A program made the translations under genes and the position numbers. A DNA stretch of 64,000 nucleotides from Streptomyces formicae (lineage in GTDB: Bacteria; Actinomycetota; Actinomycetes; Streptomycetales; Streptomycetaceae): the NCBI RefSeq assembly GCF_022647665.1, contig NZ_CP071872.1:1178001-1242000 (forward strand). Reading direction: 5' to 3'. Below, in pieces: positions 1 to 8,784 of this stretch. The notes below the pieces were generated by a model. The model ran no database searches, was not told where the DNA came from, and saw only the letters and a program-made list of their open reading frames with translations. Every line of letters begins with the position of its first letter. The stretch's first letter is position 1.

Positions 1-387
1 GAGGTGACCCCGCTCGCGGAGATCCTGCGCGAGGTGCCGATCCTCACCCCGGTCGCCGACGCGGTCGGTCTCGACACCCCAGCCGTGGTGTCGCTGACGA
101 TCTGGGAGCGGATGGTGCGACGCATGGCCGGGGACTGGGCGCCGTCCGGTCGCTATCTGCCCGAGCTGTACGCCGAGGACCTCGCGGCGCGGGATCACCT
201 CGAACGGGAGATCGCCGCGTGCCCGGAGCAGGAACGCGAGGTGCTGCTGGCCGCTGCCGCCGAGGTCGACTCACTCTTCCGCAGCCTCACGGAGGAGGGC
301 TCGGCAGCGGCATCGGCCGGTGCCGGATGGTGGCGGTCGCGACGGCCGCGGCGGATGCCCTGGCCGGACACGGGCAAGGACGGGTAA
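1..387 (+). CDS. hypothetical protein, 5' end uncertain or outside the window
   Basis: An open frame runs in from base 1. A GTG at 4 is the first possible start inside the window, but nothing upstream can be inspected, so the gene may be 5'-truncated. From that GTG it encodes about 127 residues. The first two thirds are acidic and probably helical. The C-terminus is basic and Arg/Trp-rich, ending with PWPDTGKDG. No signal peptide, membrane segment or catalytic motif is visible and I do not recognise the family. It lies 82 bp before a membrane glycosyltransferase-like gene on the same strand. Codon bias is typical of the surrounding DNA, which supports it being coding. Confidence 0.5.
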   Translation, partial: EVTPLAEILREVPILTPVADAVGLDTPAVVSLTIWERMVRRMAGDWAPSGRYLPELYAEDLAARDHLEREIAACPEQEREVLLAAAAEVDSLFRSLTEEGSAAASAGAGWWRSRRPRRMPWPDTGKDG

Positions 388-469
388 CGGCGACGCCATG
401 GTCAGCGGGGCACTGCTGGGCTGAGGCCCGGCGCCTGGTGAACAGGGTCGGCCGGACATAATCGACCGC

Positions 470-1591
470 ATGTCCGCAGACCAGGAACTCCGTCCGTGCC
501 GCGCCCTCCCCGCGCTCCTCGGATACGCGGGGGTGCGGCTGGCCGGCATGGCGATCCTCGCCGTCTGGGCGGCGGTCGCGGGCGTGGACGGGCTGCACCG
601 GCTCAAGGGGCGCTGGGACGCGGTCTGGTATGTCCGGATCGCGGAGAACGGATACGGCTACGAGGTCCGGCTCCCCGACGGCAGCGTCCACTCCGACCTC
701 GCCTTCTTCCCTCTGCTGCCCGCGCTGGAGCGGGGCCTCTCGGCGGTCCTGCCCGGCGTCGGTGCGGCGACCGCCGGGCTGATCGTCGCGTGGGCCGCGG
801 CGTTCGCGGCCGCCTGGGGGATCTACGCGGTCGGCGCACACATCGCCGGGCGGCGGGCCGGGGTGCTGCTCGCGGTGCTCTGGGGGGTGTATCCGACGGC
901 GTTCGTGCAGTCGATGGCGTACACGGAGACGTTGTTCACCGCACTCGCCGCCTGGTCGCTGTACGCCGTGCTGACCGGCCGCTGGATCACCGCCGGTGCG
1001 CTGTGCGCGCTCGCCGGGCTCACCCGGCCCTCGGCCGCCGCGCTCGTCGCCGCCCTCGGGATCACCGCGGTCGTGAGCCTGATCCGAGACAGACGGCTGC
1101 CGTGGCGGACGGCCGCGGGCGTGGTGCTCGCGCCGCTGGGATGGCTCGGCTACGTGGTCTTCGTGGCCGTACGCGAAGGCAGCCCCACCGCGTACTTCGA
1201 GGTCCAGGCCGCCTGGGGCAACAACATCGACGGCGGGGTCGCCCTCGCCCGCTTCGTCTGGCAGCACCTGACCGGTCCGAACCCGCTCGCCGGCATCGGA
1301 CTGCTCGCCGCGCTCGGGCTGCTCGGCTGGGTGGTGTGGCTGTGCGTGCGCCAGCGGCAGCCGCTGCCGGTGCTCGTGTACACGATCGGCATCGTCGTCA
1401 TCTCGCTGATCGGGGCCGCGTACTTCGGCTCACGGCCGCGGCTGATCATGCCGGCGTTCCCGCTCCTGCTGCCCGCCGCTGTGGCGCTCGCGCGGCTGCG
1501 GCAGCGCACGGCCACGGCGGTGGTGGCGCTGCTCGCCCTCGCGTCGGGGGCGTACGGCGCGTTCACGCTCCTCGGGTCCGGGCCTCCGTGA
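470..1591 (+). CDS. integral membrane glycosyltransferase-like protein (PIG-V/mannosyltransferase type)
   Basis: This 373-residue polytopic membrane protein looks like an actinobacterial relative of the PIG-V/GT-C mannosyltransferases, which use lipid-linked sugars outside the membrane. Visible markers are RWDAVWY with an acidic residue near position 50 in the first external loop, AFFPLLP near 78-84, a YTETLFT segment and LTRPSA near the middle. About nine to ten hydrophobic helices follow, ending in a short tail. A CATAAT box at 457-462 sits only 8 bases before the ATG, which suggests a leaderless transcript. The acceptor cannot be told from sequence. The family call rests on motif resemblance only. 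Confidence 0.7.
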   Translation: MSADQELRPCRALPALLGYAGVRLAGMAILAVWAAVAGVDGLHRLKGRWDAVWYVRIAENGYGYEVRLPDGSVHSDLAFFPLLPALERGLSAVLPGVGAATAGLIVAWAAAFAAAWGIYAVGAHIAGRRAGVLLAVLWGVYPTAFVQSMAYTETLFTALAAWSLYAVLTGRWITAGALCALAGLTRPSAAALVAALGITAVVSLIRDRRLPWRTAAGVVLAPLGWLGYVVFVAVREGSPTAYFEVQAAWGNNIDGGVALARFVWQHLTGPNPLAGIGLLAALGLLGWVVWLCVRQRQPLPVLVYTIGIVVISLIGAAYFGSRPRLIMPAFPLLLPAAVALARLRQRTATAVVALLALASGAYGAFTLLGSGPP

Positions 1592-1677
1592 CGCCGGATT
1601 GGGTCCCTGGGCCCATGCGCCGCCCGGAGAGCCCTTGTTAGCGTCCGACCACGGGTCACCGAGGGGACGGGAACGGG

Positions 1678-2490
1678 ATGAGCACGCGGACCGCGGGTAC
1701 GGCACGGCGCATCGTGATGGCCGCGGCGGCCGCCACGCTGACGATGGGACTGGCCACCGCCTGCGGGGGCGAGGACGAGGGCAAGAGCGGGACGGAGAAA
1801 TCCGACAAGGACTCCGCGTCCGCGACACCGGAGGCCACCCCGACGAGCGGCGTGCCGCCCGAGGCCACCGACCCCGCCGTGACGCCCGTTCCCGAACCGC
1901 CGAGCACCGGCAGAACCCTCACCAAGGCGGAGCTGACGCAGGCCGCCCTCGTGACCGGCGACGTACCGAACTACGTGGTGACCCCGATGCAGGGCGGGGA
2001 CGAGCCCGGCACGGAGCAGGCGGACAAGCCGGAGTGCCGGCCGCTCGCCGCCGTCATCAACGGCGCCCCCGAGCCCGCCGCGAGCGCCACCGTGTACCGC
2101 ACGATCGTGGACGGGCGGGAAGAGGGCAACGAGCGGCAGACGGTCGTCACCGAGATCCTCACCGCCCACGCGAACGGCGCGGCGGACGCCGTCCTGAAGT
2201 CGGTCCGTACCGCCGTCGAGGCGTGCGCCGCCGGCTTCACCACCCACGGCGGTGAGGGCGGCGCCTCGACCTACTCCGAGGTGAAGAAGCTGTCCACGCC
2301 GCGCGTGGGCGACGACGCGATCGCCTACCAGGTCACCGGTGCGATGGACGGCGCCAAGGTGCCGCTGGTGTTCCACGTCGTACGCCGGGGGGCGACGGTC
2401 GCCACCTTCTACGCCGCCAACTTCATCGACGCGCGGACGCCCGAGATCCCCGCGCTCCTGGCCCAGAAGCAGTCGGCGAAACTGCCGTAA
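1678..2490 (+). CDS. secreted lipoprotein of unknown function
   Basis: The 270-residue product begins with a basic n-region and a hydrophobic h-region, then the lipobox LATAC with the lipidated Cys at residue 29, followed by GGEDEG. It should be anchored to the outer face of the cytoplasmic membrane. A 60-residue Thr/Pro/Glu-rich linker follows, and then a compact alpha/beta domain that contains two or three Cys (ECRP, EACAAG). The domain layout resembles the many streptomycete lipoproteins of unknown role. A good ribosome site (GAGGGGACGG) lies just upstream. It is probably monocistronic: a hairpin follows 13 bases after the stop and the next gene is convergent. Confidence 0.75.
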   Translation: MSTRTAGTARRIVMAAAAATLTMGLATACGGEDEGKSGTEKSDKDSASATPEATPTSGVPPEATDPAVTPVPEPPSTGRTLTKAELTQAALVTGDVPNYVVTPMQGGDEPGTEQADKPECRPLAAVINGAPEPAASATVYRTIVDGREEGNERQTVVTEILTAHANGAADAVLKSVRTAVEACAAGFTTHGGEGGASTYSEVKKLSTPRVGDDAIAYQVTGAMDGAKVPLVFHVVRRGATVATFYAANFIDARTPEIPALLAQKQSAKLP

Positions 2491-2502
2491 CCACAGGGCA
2501 GT

Positions 2503-2522
2503 TGGGCCCCGAATGGGGCCCA
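2503..2522. terminator. hairpin after the lipoprotein gene
   Basis: TGGGCCCC and GGGGCCCA form a perfect 8-bp stem around the loop GAAT between two convergent genes. There is no U-tract, as is common in streptomycete terminators. Confidence 0.45.
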
Positions 2523-2670
2523 CGGGCCGGAGGGGGAGCAGGAGGGCATGCCCAGGGCCACCGACACCATGCGGGCCGGTGGCACCTCGCCCTGGGTGCC
2601 GCTCGGCCTGAACGTCCAGCTGAAGTCCTGGACCCTCGACGAGGCGGCCGTCCCGGTCGCCGTCCTGCCG

Positions 2671-3030
2671 CTACGGCTCGATCGCGAGCCGCACGCCCGG
2701 CCGCAGACCCCAGCGCTCCATCGCGCCCGCCTCCGCCTCCAGGACATGGCGGGCGCGCAGCCGCAGCATGCCCAGCCGGCCCGGCCTCATCGTGCGTACG
2801 TCGATGACGCGCAACGCCTTGTCCAGATAGGCCACATCGATGGCGAAGCGCATCCGGAAGGTGTGCACGCTGTTGCACGGGGTCAGCATGATCGCACCGT
2901 CGACGCCGTCCCGGCCGAGCAGTCCGCGCGTGCGTGACCGGTACGAGGCCGCTATCAGCAGCTCGACGGCCACCGCGTCGCCGTTGCCCGGGATCCTCAA
3001 CACACCCTTGCCGTCACGCCAGATGCCCAT
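2671..3030 (-). CDS. DUF192 family protein
   Basis: This 119-residue protein has the DUF192 core: the opening strand VAVELLIAASYRSRTRGLLG, an invariant-looking PCNSVHTFRM segment, then IDVAYLD and a C-terminal ARHVLEAEAGAMERWGL-type helix before GVRLAIEP. The family is widespread, and its members are often exported; this one lacks an obvious signal peptide. The biochemical function is unknown. The start ATG follows a CTACGGT box by about 9 bases, so it may be leaderless. The gene is divergent from the prepilin peptidase gene. Confidence 0.8.
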   Translation of the reverse strand: MGIWRDGKGVLRIPGNGDAVAVELLIAASYRSRTRGLLGRDGVDGAIMLTPCNSVHTFRMRFAIDVAYLDKALRVIDVRTMRPGRLGMLRLRARHVLEAEAGAMERWGLRPGVRLAIEP

Positions 3031-3134
3031 GGGCGTAGACCGTAGCGGTCACCGCCGGGCCCTGGGCCCTGGACGGCGGAGAGTGGGCCCCAGGGCCCAT
3101 GACCGGGGCGGGCGACGGGCCTAGGGTCGGGCCC

Positions 3135-4043
3135 GTGGAGTACGGGTACGCGTACGACGTCGCGCTCATCGTCATCGCCGCCGCCTGGGGGGCCGGGGCG
3201 GGCGTCCTCGTGCCGCGCGCCGCGTACCGGCTGTCCGTCGAGCCGGACGAGGCGTGGCGGGACGCGTGCCCGGCCGGGCACTCGATCTCCGGGCCCGCGC
3301 GCGGCTGGCTGGGCCCGGCGCGGTGCGCGAGCTGCACGGTATCGGCTCCGGCCGCGGCGGCCTCCGCGGGAGGGGCCTGCGGCGGACCGGCCTCCTCAGG
3401 ACCGGCCTCCTCAGGACCGGCCTCCTCAGGACCGGCCTCCTCAGGACCGGCCTCCGCGGGAGCGGACGTGCAGGACCCCGCCGTGGGCATGGCGTCCGTG
3501 CCGTACCGGCCGTCCCTGCTCGTCCCCGCCGTCACCGCGCTCGTCTGCGCCGCCCTCGCCGCGGCCGCCGGGACGCGGCCCGAAGCCGCCGTATGGGTGC
3601 TGCTCGTGCCCGTCGCCGTCCTGCTCGCGCTCGTCGACCGCAACGTTCACCGGCTGCCTGACCAGCTGACGCTGCCCCTCGCCGCCGCGGCCGCCGTGCT
3701 GCTCGGCGGCGCCGCGCTGGTGCCCGGGGCCGCCGGGTCCTGGCCGGCGGCGCTGCTGGGCGGGCTGGCGCTCGGGGGCGCGTACTTCGTGCTCTTCCTG
3801 ATCAACCCCAACGGCATGGGCTTCGGCGATGTGAAGCTCGCGGTCCCGCTCGGTGTCGTGCTCGGCTGGTACGGCTGGGGGGTGCTCTTCGCGGGAGCCT
3901 TCGCCGGATTTCTGCTCGGGGCGATGTACGGGCTGGGGCTCGTGCTGCTGCGCAGGGCCGGGCGCAAATCGGCGATCCCGTTCGGGCCGTTCATGATGAC
4001 GGGTGCGCTGCTCGGGCTGCTGCTGGGTGCGCTGGCGGCTTAG
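3135..4043 (+). CDS. type IV prepilin peptidase (A24 family)
   Basis: This is a membrane aspartic protease that cleaves, and usually methylates, type IV pilin-like leader peptides. From the GTG at 3135 it is 302 residues. The catalytic aspartates are visible in LVDRNVHRLPDQL (D168) and in GFGDVKL (D232, the GxGD motif). Six or more hydrophobic helices surround them. The N-terminal cytoplasmic lobe keeps a possible metal-binding set (CPAGH and CASC) and contains an unusual run of GPASS repeats at about residues 84-108. A TAGGGT box lies 8-13 bases before the GTG, favouring a leaderless start there. An ATG at 3099 would add 12 residues. No pilin genes are adjacent. Confidence 0.85.
   Translation: MEYGYAYDVALIVIAAAWGAGAGVLVPRAAYRLSVEPDEAWRDACPAGHSISGPARGWLGPARCASCTVSAPAAAASAGGACGGPASSGPASSGPASSGPASSGPASAGADVQDPAVGMASVPYRPSLLVPAVTALVCAALAAAAGTRPEAAVWVLLVPVAVLLALVDRNVHRLPDQLTLPLAAAAAVLLGGAALVPGAAGSWPAALLGGLALGGAYFVLFLINPNGMGFGDVKLAVPLGVVLGWYGWGVLFAGAFAGFLLGAMYGLGLVLLRRAGRKSAIPFGPFMMTGALLGLLLGALAA
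3384..3458 (+). repeat. 15-bp tandem repeat inside the prepilin peptidase gene
   Basis: Four perfect copies of GGACCGGCCTCCTCA (3384-3443) and a fifth degenerate copy encode successive GPASS pentapeptides in the soluble lobe. Because the unit length is a multiple of three, copy-number change would stay in frame. Confidence 0.95.
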
Positions 4044-4176
4044 GACCTGACCGGGCCGTCGGGGAACGGACGACAAGGACCGGACGTCGGGGAACGGCCG
4101 TCGGGGAGCGCCACGAGGGGGAGATCCGCGGTCAGGTGGACAGCACCACCGCCCACGCCCTCTAGCATGCGGGCGT

Positions 4177-5892
4177 ATGCGGACATTTTCTGACAATGCG
4201 GCGGTCGTCGATGCGCATACGAAGACGAAGACACCGACGAAGACGCAAGCTCCGGACACGCCCGCCGCTCTCCGCACCTTCCTCCCCTGGGGCTGGGCGG
4301 CGGTCCTGTTCCTCCTGTACGCGACCGTCGCCGTACGCCGTCACCAGCTCCTGCGCACCACCGGGTACGACCTCGGCATCTTCGAGCAGGCCGTACGAGC
4401 CTACGCACAACTGCGCGCCCCCGTCGTCCCCTTGCGCGGAGAGGGCTTCAATCTCCTCGGCGACCACTTCCATCCCCTGATCGCCGTCCTCGCCCCCTTC
4501 TACCGGCTCTGGCCGTCCCCGGTCTGCCTGCTCGTCGCCCAGGCGGCCCTGCTCGCCGTCGCCGTCGTACCGCTCGCCCGCTGGGCCGCCCGCGTGCTCG
4601 GGCGGCGCGCCGCGCATGTCGTCGCCTTCGGGTACGGCGCGAGCTGGGGGATCGCATCGGCCGCGGCCTTCGACTTCCACGAGGTCGCGCTCGCCGTGCC
4701 GCTGCTCGCCTTCGCCCTCGAAGCGCTCGGCCGCGAGCGGTGGCGGCAGGCGGTGGCCTGGGGCGCGCCGCTGCTGCTGGTCAAGGAGGACCTCGGGCTG
4801 ACGCTCGCGGCGCTCGGCGCGTACGTGGCGTGGAAGGGCCCGCGGCGTCTCGGGATCGCGACCGCCGCCGCCGGCGTCGCCGGCAGCCTGATCGAGATCA
4901 AGCTGCTGCTGCCGGCTTTCAACCCGGGCGGCGGCTACGCACACGGCGGCAACCTCGCCGACGCGCACGGCTCACTCCTCGCCGACCTCGCCTTCATGCC
5001 GCTCGACGCCCTCCGGCCAGACGTCAAGGCGCTGACCCTGGTCCTCGTCTTCGCGCCGAGCGCGCTCATCGCCCTGCGGTCGCCGCTCTCGTTGCTCGCC
5101 GTACCGACGCTGGCCTGGCGGATGCTGTCGGAGAACAGCTTCCACTGGGGCACCGCCTTCCACTACAGCGCCGTCCTCATGCCGATCGTCTTCGCGGGCC
5201 TCATCGACGCGCTCGGCCGCTACCGCGACGAGGCCGCGGCCGCGCCCGGCACCCCCGCCGCCGCGGCGACCGCCCACGCGCCGGCGGCCGACACACCCGC
5301 CGCCGACGTGCGCACCGCCGACCCGTCGGCCGGCCGGCGGCCGGGGCTGCGGCGGTGGGCCGCCCGTGCGCATGCCGCCCGCGCGCAGAGCACCCGTGGA
5401 CCGGCAGCCCGCCATGTCCGGGCCTCGCTCGCCACCGTCGTCGCCGTGACTGTCGTCATGCTGCCGTCCTTCCCGCTCGCCCAGCTCGCCCAGCGCGCCA
5501 CCTGGCACACGACAGGGCACATCGAGGCAGCCCGCGCCCTGCTGCGGCAGATCCCGGACGGCGCGACCGTCGCCGCGTCGAACCGGCTCGCGCCGCAGCT
5601 CACCTCGCGCTGCCAGGTGGTGATCTTCCCGACCTGGCCGGTCGAGGGCCGGCTCTACGAGTACGACAGGAAGCGGCTGCCCCGCCCCACGGCGGAGTGG
5701 ATCATCCACGACCGCCAGGCCCCGGCGGCATGGCCGTACCGGACCGGCCACTGGCCCTACCCGCCCGAGCAGCAGCTGGCGGAGCTGGAGGAGGCGAAGC
5801 GTTCGTACGGCTATGAGGTCGTCGCCCAGCGCGACGGCGTCACGCTCCTGCACCGCACCGCCGCCGGACCGGGAGTACGGTCGAAAAGGTAA
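4177..5892 (+). CDS. DUF2079 multi-pass membrane protein
   Basis: The 571-residue protein matches the DUF2079 pattern. After a Thr/Lys-rich cytoplasmic N-terminus it has a hydrophobic helix, then TTGYDLGIFEQAVRAYA, then LLGDHFHPLIAVLAPFYRLW, followed by many hydrophobic helices (about 10). A 60-residue Ala/Pro/Arg-rich insertion at about 345-410 separates the last membrane segment from a soluble C-terminal domain of about 140 residues. The family is thought to be GT-C glycosyltransferase-like, but its substrate is unknown. The stop codon directly abuts the HxlR-type gene, so the two may be co-transcribed. Confidence 0.75.
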   Translation: MRTFSDNAAVVDAHTKTKTPTKTQAPDTPAALRTFLPWGWAAVLFLLYATVAVRRHQLLRTTGYDLGIFEQAVRAYAQLRAPVVPLRGEGFNLLGDHFHPLIAVLAPFYRLWPSPVCLLVAQAALLAVAVVPLARWAARVLGRRAAHVVAFGYGASWGIASAAAFDFHEVALAVPLLAFALEALGRERWRQAVAWGAPLLLVKEDLGLTLAALGAYVAWKGPRRLGIATAAAGVAGSLIEIKLLLPAFNPGGGYAHGGNLADAHGSLLADLAFMPLDALRPDVKALTLVLVFAPSALIALRSPLSLLAVPTLAWRMLSENSFHWGTAFHYSAVLMPIVFAGLIDALGRYRDEAAAAPGTPAAAATAHAPAADTPAADVRTADPSAGRRPGLRRWAARAHAARAQSTRGPAARHVRASLATVVAVTVVMLPSFPLAQLAQRATWHTTGHIEAARALLRQIPDGATVAASNRLAPQLTSRCQVVIFPTWPVEGRLYEYDRKRLPRPTAEWIIHDRQAPAAWPYRTGHWPYPPEQQLAELEEAKRSYGYEVVAQRDGVTLLHRTAAGPGVRSKR

Positions 5893-6285
5893 GTGTCGGG
5901 CCGGTCCGAGGAGTTGGCGACTGTGGCGAAGGGCGAGACCTCCTACATCTGCGGCCTCGACGCGGCGGTCGACGTCGTCGGCGGCAAGTGGAAGCCGATG
6001 ATCCTCTGGGCGCTGCACGACGGGACCCACCGCTTCGGTGAACTGCGGCGGCAGGTGTCCGGCGTGAGCGAGAAGATGCTGATCCAGCAGCTCCGCGAGC
6101 TGGAGAGGGACGGGATCGTGCACCGCGAGGTGCCGCCCCGCGTCGAGTACTCGCTGACCGAGCCGGGCCGCGCCCTGAACGCGGCGCTGCTGCCGCTGGG
6201 CCAGTGGGGTGACGACTACATGGACCAGATCCTGGCCCACAAGGCGCGGGCCGCGTGCGAGCCCGCCGGGGCGTCAACCGGATGA
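5893..6285 (+). CDS. HxlR family transcriptional regulator
   Basis: This is a winged-helix regulator of 130 residues with the HxlR hallmarks: CGLDAAVDVVGGKWKPMIL (the conserved Cys followed by GGKW), then HRFGELRR, SEKMLIQQLRELERDGIV and a wing with PPRVEYSLTEPG. Several family members sense electrophiles or oxidants through the N-terminal Cys, here near residue 20. The GTG at 5893 directly follows the previous stop; a second GTG at 5923 would give a 120-residue form with the whole domain. Its target is unknown. The convergent oxidoreductase gene downstream is one candidate by proximity only. Confidence 0.85.
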   Translation: MSGRSEELATVAKGETSYICGLDAAVDVVGGKWKPMILWALHDGTHRFGELRRQVSGVSEKMLIQQLRELERDGIVHREVPPRVEYSLTEPGRALNAALLPLGQWGDDYMDQILAHKARAACEPAGASTG

Positions 6286-6471
6286 CCGGCGGACCGGGTC
6301 GCCCGTCGGGATTAGTCACCCGCACGGACCTGTACTGCTCCGTCTACGCCGGAGGCGGTATTTCCGGGGCTTTTCCGCTTCCGTACCGCAGTCCGGTGAT
6401 TTCGGAGAGTAGTTGTGGCCTGTCGTGGCACGCAGCATCACTTACGAAGGGTTATGGTGGAAACCCCCCCT

Positions 6472-6513
6472 CGGGCCGGTCCGTATCCCCCCCCCCACGG
6501 ACCGGCCCGTTTT
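6472..6513 (+). terminator. strong intrinsic terminator
   Basis: A perfect 13-bp stem (CGGGCCGGTCCGT / ACGGACCGGCCCG) with a C-rich loop is followed by TTTTCTTTT on the plus strand. It lies 187 bp beyond the HxlR stop, so it ends either a long 3' UTR or a separate short transcript in 6286-6470. It may also serve the convergent gene. Confidence 0.8.
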
Positions 6514-6530
6514 CTTTTGTCAGGGTGGAC

Positions 6531-7567
6531 TCAGCCGCGGCCGGCCCAGATGTTCGTCCCCGCGGTGTCCACCGCGAAGGTGTCGATCTCCTTCAACTCC
6601 TCCTCGGAGAGCGGTGCTCCGGAGAGCGCCGCGATGTTCTCCTCCAGCTGCCGCACACTGCTCGCGCCGATCAGCGCGGAGGTCATCCGCTCGTCGCGCA
6701 GCACCCAGTTCAGCGCGAGCTGGGCCAGCGACTGGCCGCGGCGCTGCGCGATCCCGTTCAGCCCGTTCAGCCGCTGGAGCACGTCGTCGGAGAGCAGGTT
6801 CGGGTCGAGGGACTTGCCCTGCGTCGCCCGTGAGCCCTCCGGGATGCCGGTCAGGTACTTGTTCGTGAGCAGACCCTGCGCGAGCGGCGCGAACGAGATG
6901 CAGCCCATGCCGGCCGCCTCAAGGGTGTCGAGGAGAGCGTCCTCCTCGGTCCAGCGGTTGATCATCGAGTAGGACGGCTGGTGGATGAGGGCCGGGACGC
7001 CCATCTCCTTCAGCAGCCGAGCCGCCTCGGCGGTCTGCTCCGAGCTGTAGGAGGACACGCCCGCATAGAGCGCCTTGCCCTGCCGGACGGCGGACGCCAG
7101 CGCGCCCATCGTCTCCTCCAGCGGGGTGTGCGGGTCGAAGCGGTGCGAGTAGAAGATGTCGACGTAGTCGAGGCCCATGCGCTTCAGGGACGCGTCGAGC
7201 GAGGACGTCAGGTACTTGCGCGAGCCCCACTCGCCGTAGGGGCCCGGGTGCATCAGGTAGCCCGCCTTGGTCGAGACGATCAGCTCGTCCCGGTACGGCG
7301 CGAAGTCCTGGGCGAAGATCTTCCCGAAGTTCAGCTCGGCGGAGCCGGGGGCGGGCCGTAGTTGTTCGCCAGGTCGAAGTGGGTGACGCCCAGGTCGAAG
7401 GCGCGGCGCAGGATCGCGCGCTGCGAGTCCAGCGCCCGGTCGTCGCCGAAGTTGTGCCAGAGGCCCAGGGAGATCGCGGGGAGCCTGAGCCCGCTGCGGC
7501 CGGTGCGGCGGTATTCCATGGAGTCGTAGCGGCTGTCGGCAGCGCGGTAATACAGGGAATCGTTCAC
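6531..7567 (-). pseudogene. aldo/keto reductase, interrupted by a single-base frameshift
   Basis: The parts together read as a complete 345-residue aldo/keto reductase of the YghZ/glyceraldehyde-3-phosphate reductase type. The N-terminal frame starts at GTG 7567 after an AGAGAAG ribosome site and includes [19 protein letters not shown] and the Asp-containing HFDLANNYGPP. The C-terminal frame continues with KAGYLMHPGPYGEWGSRKYL, the YSHRFDPHTPLEE strand, and cofactor-binding segments to TAGTNIWAGRG. The frames meet in a run of five C (7347-7351 on the opposite strand). One extra C would restore GPPPGSAELNFG. So this is either a homopolymer sequencing error or a real inactivation. The conserved sequence on both sides favours a recent event or an error. 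Confidence 0.8.
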
Positions 7568-7693
7568 GCTTCTCTGCTTATCACGGACTTGTGACAGGCC
7601 GGGTTGGGTGGCCGTGGCCGGTCCGCAGTAGTGTGACGGCTCCGGGGGGCATGGTCTGGCGTGTGCCCGGACGGAACCGAGAGGGTGGACACA

Positions 7694-8455
7694 GTGAACT
7701 TGCGCGACCTGGTGTACGGGCTCTACGCACGCCGGGTGGAGGGCCGCCTGGATCACGCCCAGGTGCCCAAGCACATCGGCGTCATCCTGGACGGCAACCG
7801 CCGCTGGGCGAAGGCGTCCGGCGGCACGACCGAGCAGGGTCACAAGGCGGGCGCCAACAAGATCCACGAGCTGCTCGGCTGGTGCGCCGAGACCGACGTC
7901 GAGGTCGTCACGCTCTGGATGCTGTCCACCGACAACCTGGACCGGCCCGAGGAGGAGCTCGTCCCGCTCCTCGGCATCATCGAGGACGCGGTGCGCGGAC
8001 TGGCGGCGGACGGCCGCTGGCGGGTCCACCACGTCGGCACGCTCGACCTGCTGCCCGCCAGGACGCAGTCCGTGCTGAAGGAGGCGGAGCAGACGACGGT
8101 CGGGGTCGACGGAATACTCGTCAACGTCGCCGTCGGCTACGGCGGCCGGCAGGAGATCGCGGACGCGGTCCGCTCGCTGCTGACGGAGCACGCGTCCAAG
8201 GGGACGACCTTCGAGGAGCTCGCCGAGATCGTCGACACGGACCTGATCGCCTCGCACCTCTACACCCGGGGCCAGCCCGATCCCGATCTGGTCATCCGCA
8301 CCAGCGGCGAGCAGCGGCTGTCGGGCTTCATGCTCTGGCAGAGCGCCCATTCGGAGTACTACTTCTGCGAAGTTTTCTGGCCGGCCTTCCGCAAGGTCGA
8401 CTTCCTCCGCGCGCTGCGCGACTACGCGGCCCGGCACCGCCGCTACGGCAGCTGA
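7694..8455 (+). CDS. uppS: isoprenyl transferase (cis-prenyl diphosphate synthase)
   Basis: The enzyme condenses isopentenyl diphosphate in cis to make polyprenyl diphosphates, the carrier for cell-wall synthesis. From GTG 7694 (ribosome site GAGGGTGG at 7681) it has 253 residues, normal for the family. Signatures are [14 protein letters not shown] with the catalytic Asp, the substrate segment [10 protein letters not shown], and the C-terminal [19 protein letters not shown] and [11 protein letters not shown]. Chain length (short or undecaprenyl) cannot be decided by eye. It is divergent from the aldo/keto reductase gene. The next gene is 330 bp away, so it is probably transcribed alone. Confidence 0.92.
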   Translation: MNLRDLVYGLYARRVEGRLDHAQVPKHIGVILDGNRRWAKASGGTTEQGHKAGANKIHELLGWCAETDVEVVTLWMLSTDNLDRPEEELVPLLGIIEDAVRGLAADGRWRVHHVGTLDLLPARTQSVLKEAEQTTVGVDGILVNVAVGYGGRQEIADAVRSLLTEHASKGTTFEELAEIVDTDLIASHLYTRGQPDPDLVIRTSGEQRLSGFMLWQSAHSEYYFCEVFWPAFRKVDFLRALRDYAARHRRYGS

Positions 8456-8784
8456 CGGGGCGCGGCCCGGCCGCTCCCGTGCCCGCCCGATCGGGCGTGG
8501 TCATCGCCTGTTCATCGACGCGTCGTCATATGCCATGGCATGGCCGCGCTTGTTCGAGGGAATATCCCTTCCAGGTCGACATCCGGACAACCAGTCCGGA
8601 TGCCGTTCTACAGCGAGTGGCACCGAGCCGCTCGCCCGGGAGGCCCTTTGCGCCAGGACGACCGTGCGGTCAGCACGGAAGGACCGGAGGGCCGGTGCCC
8701 GGCCCGTGCATCGCGGCCGGAGACCGGTCCCACTACCCGCGACGCCGTCGCACCCCGATCTCAGCCGAGGGGGTACGTCCTTCC
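8456..8784. other. intergenic region upstream of phoH
   Basis: No gene can be supported here. It contains a self-complementary CATATGCCATGGCATGG stretch (8527-8543) and, near its right end, GAGGGGG (8768-8774), which is the likely ribosome site for the PhoH gene. It most likely holds the phoH promoter and a long leader. Confidence 0.4.
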
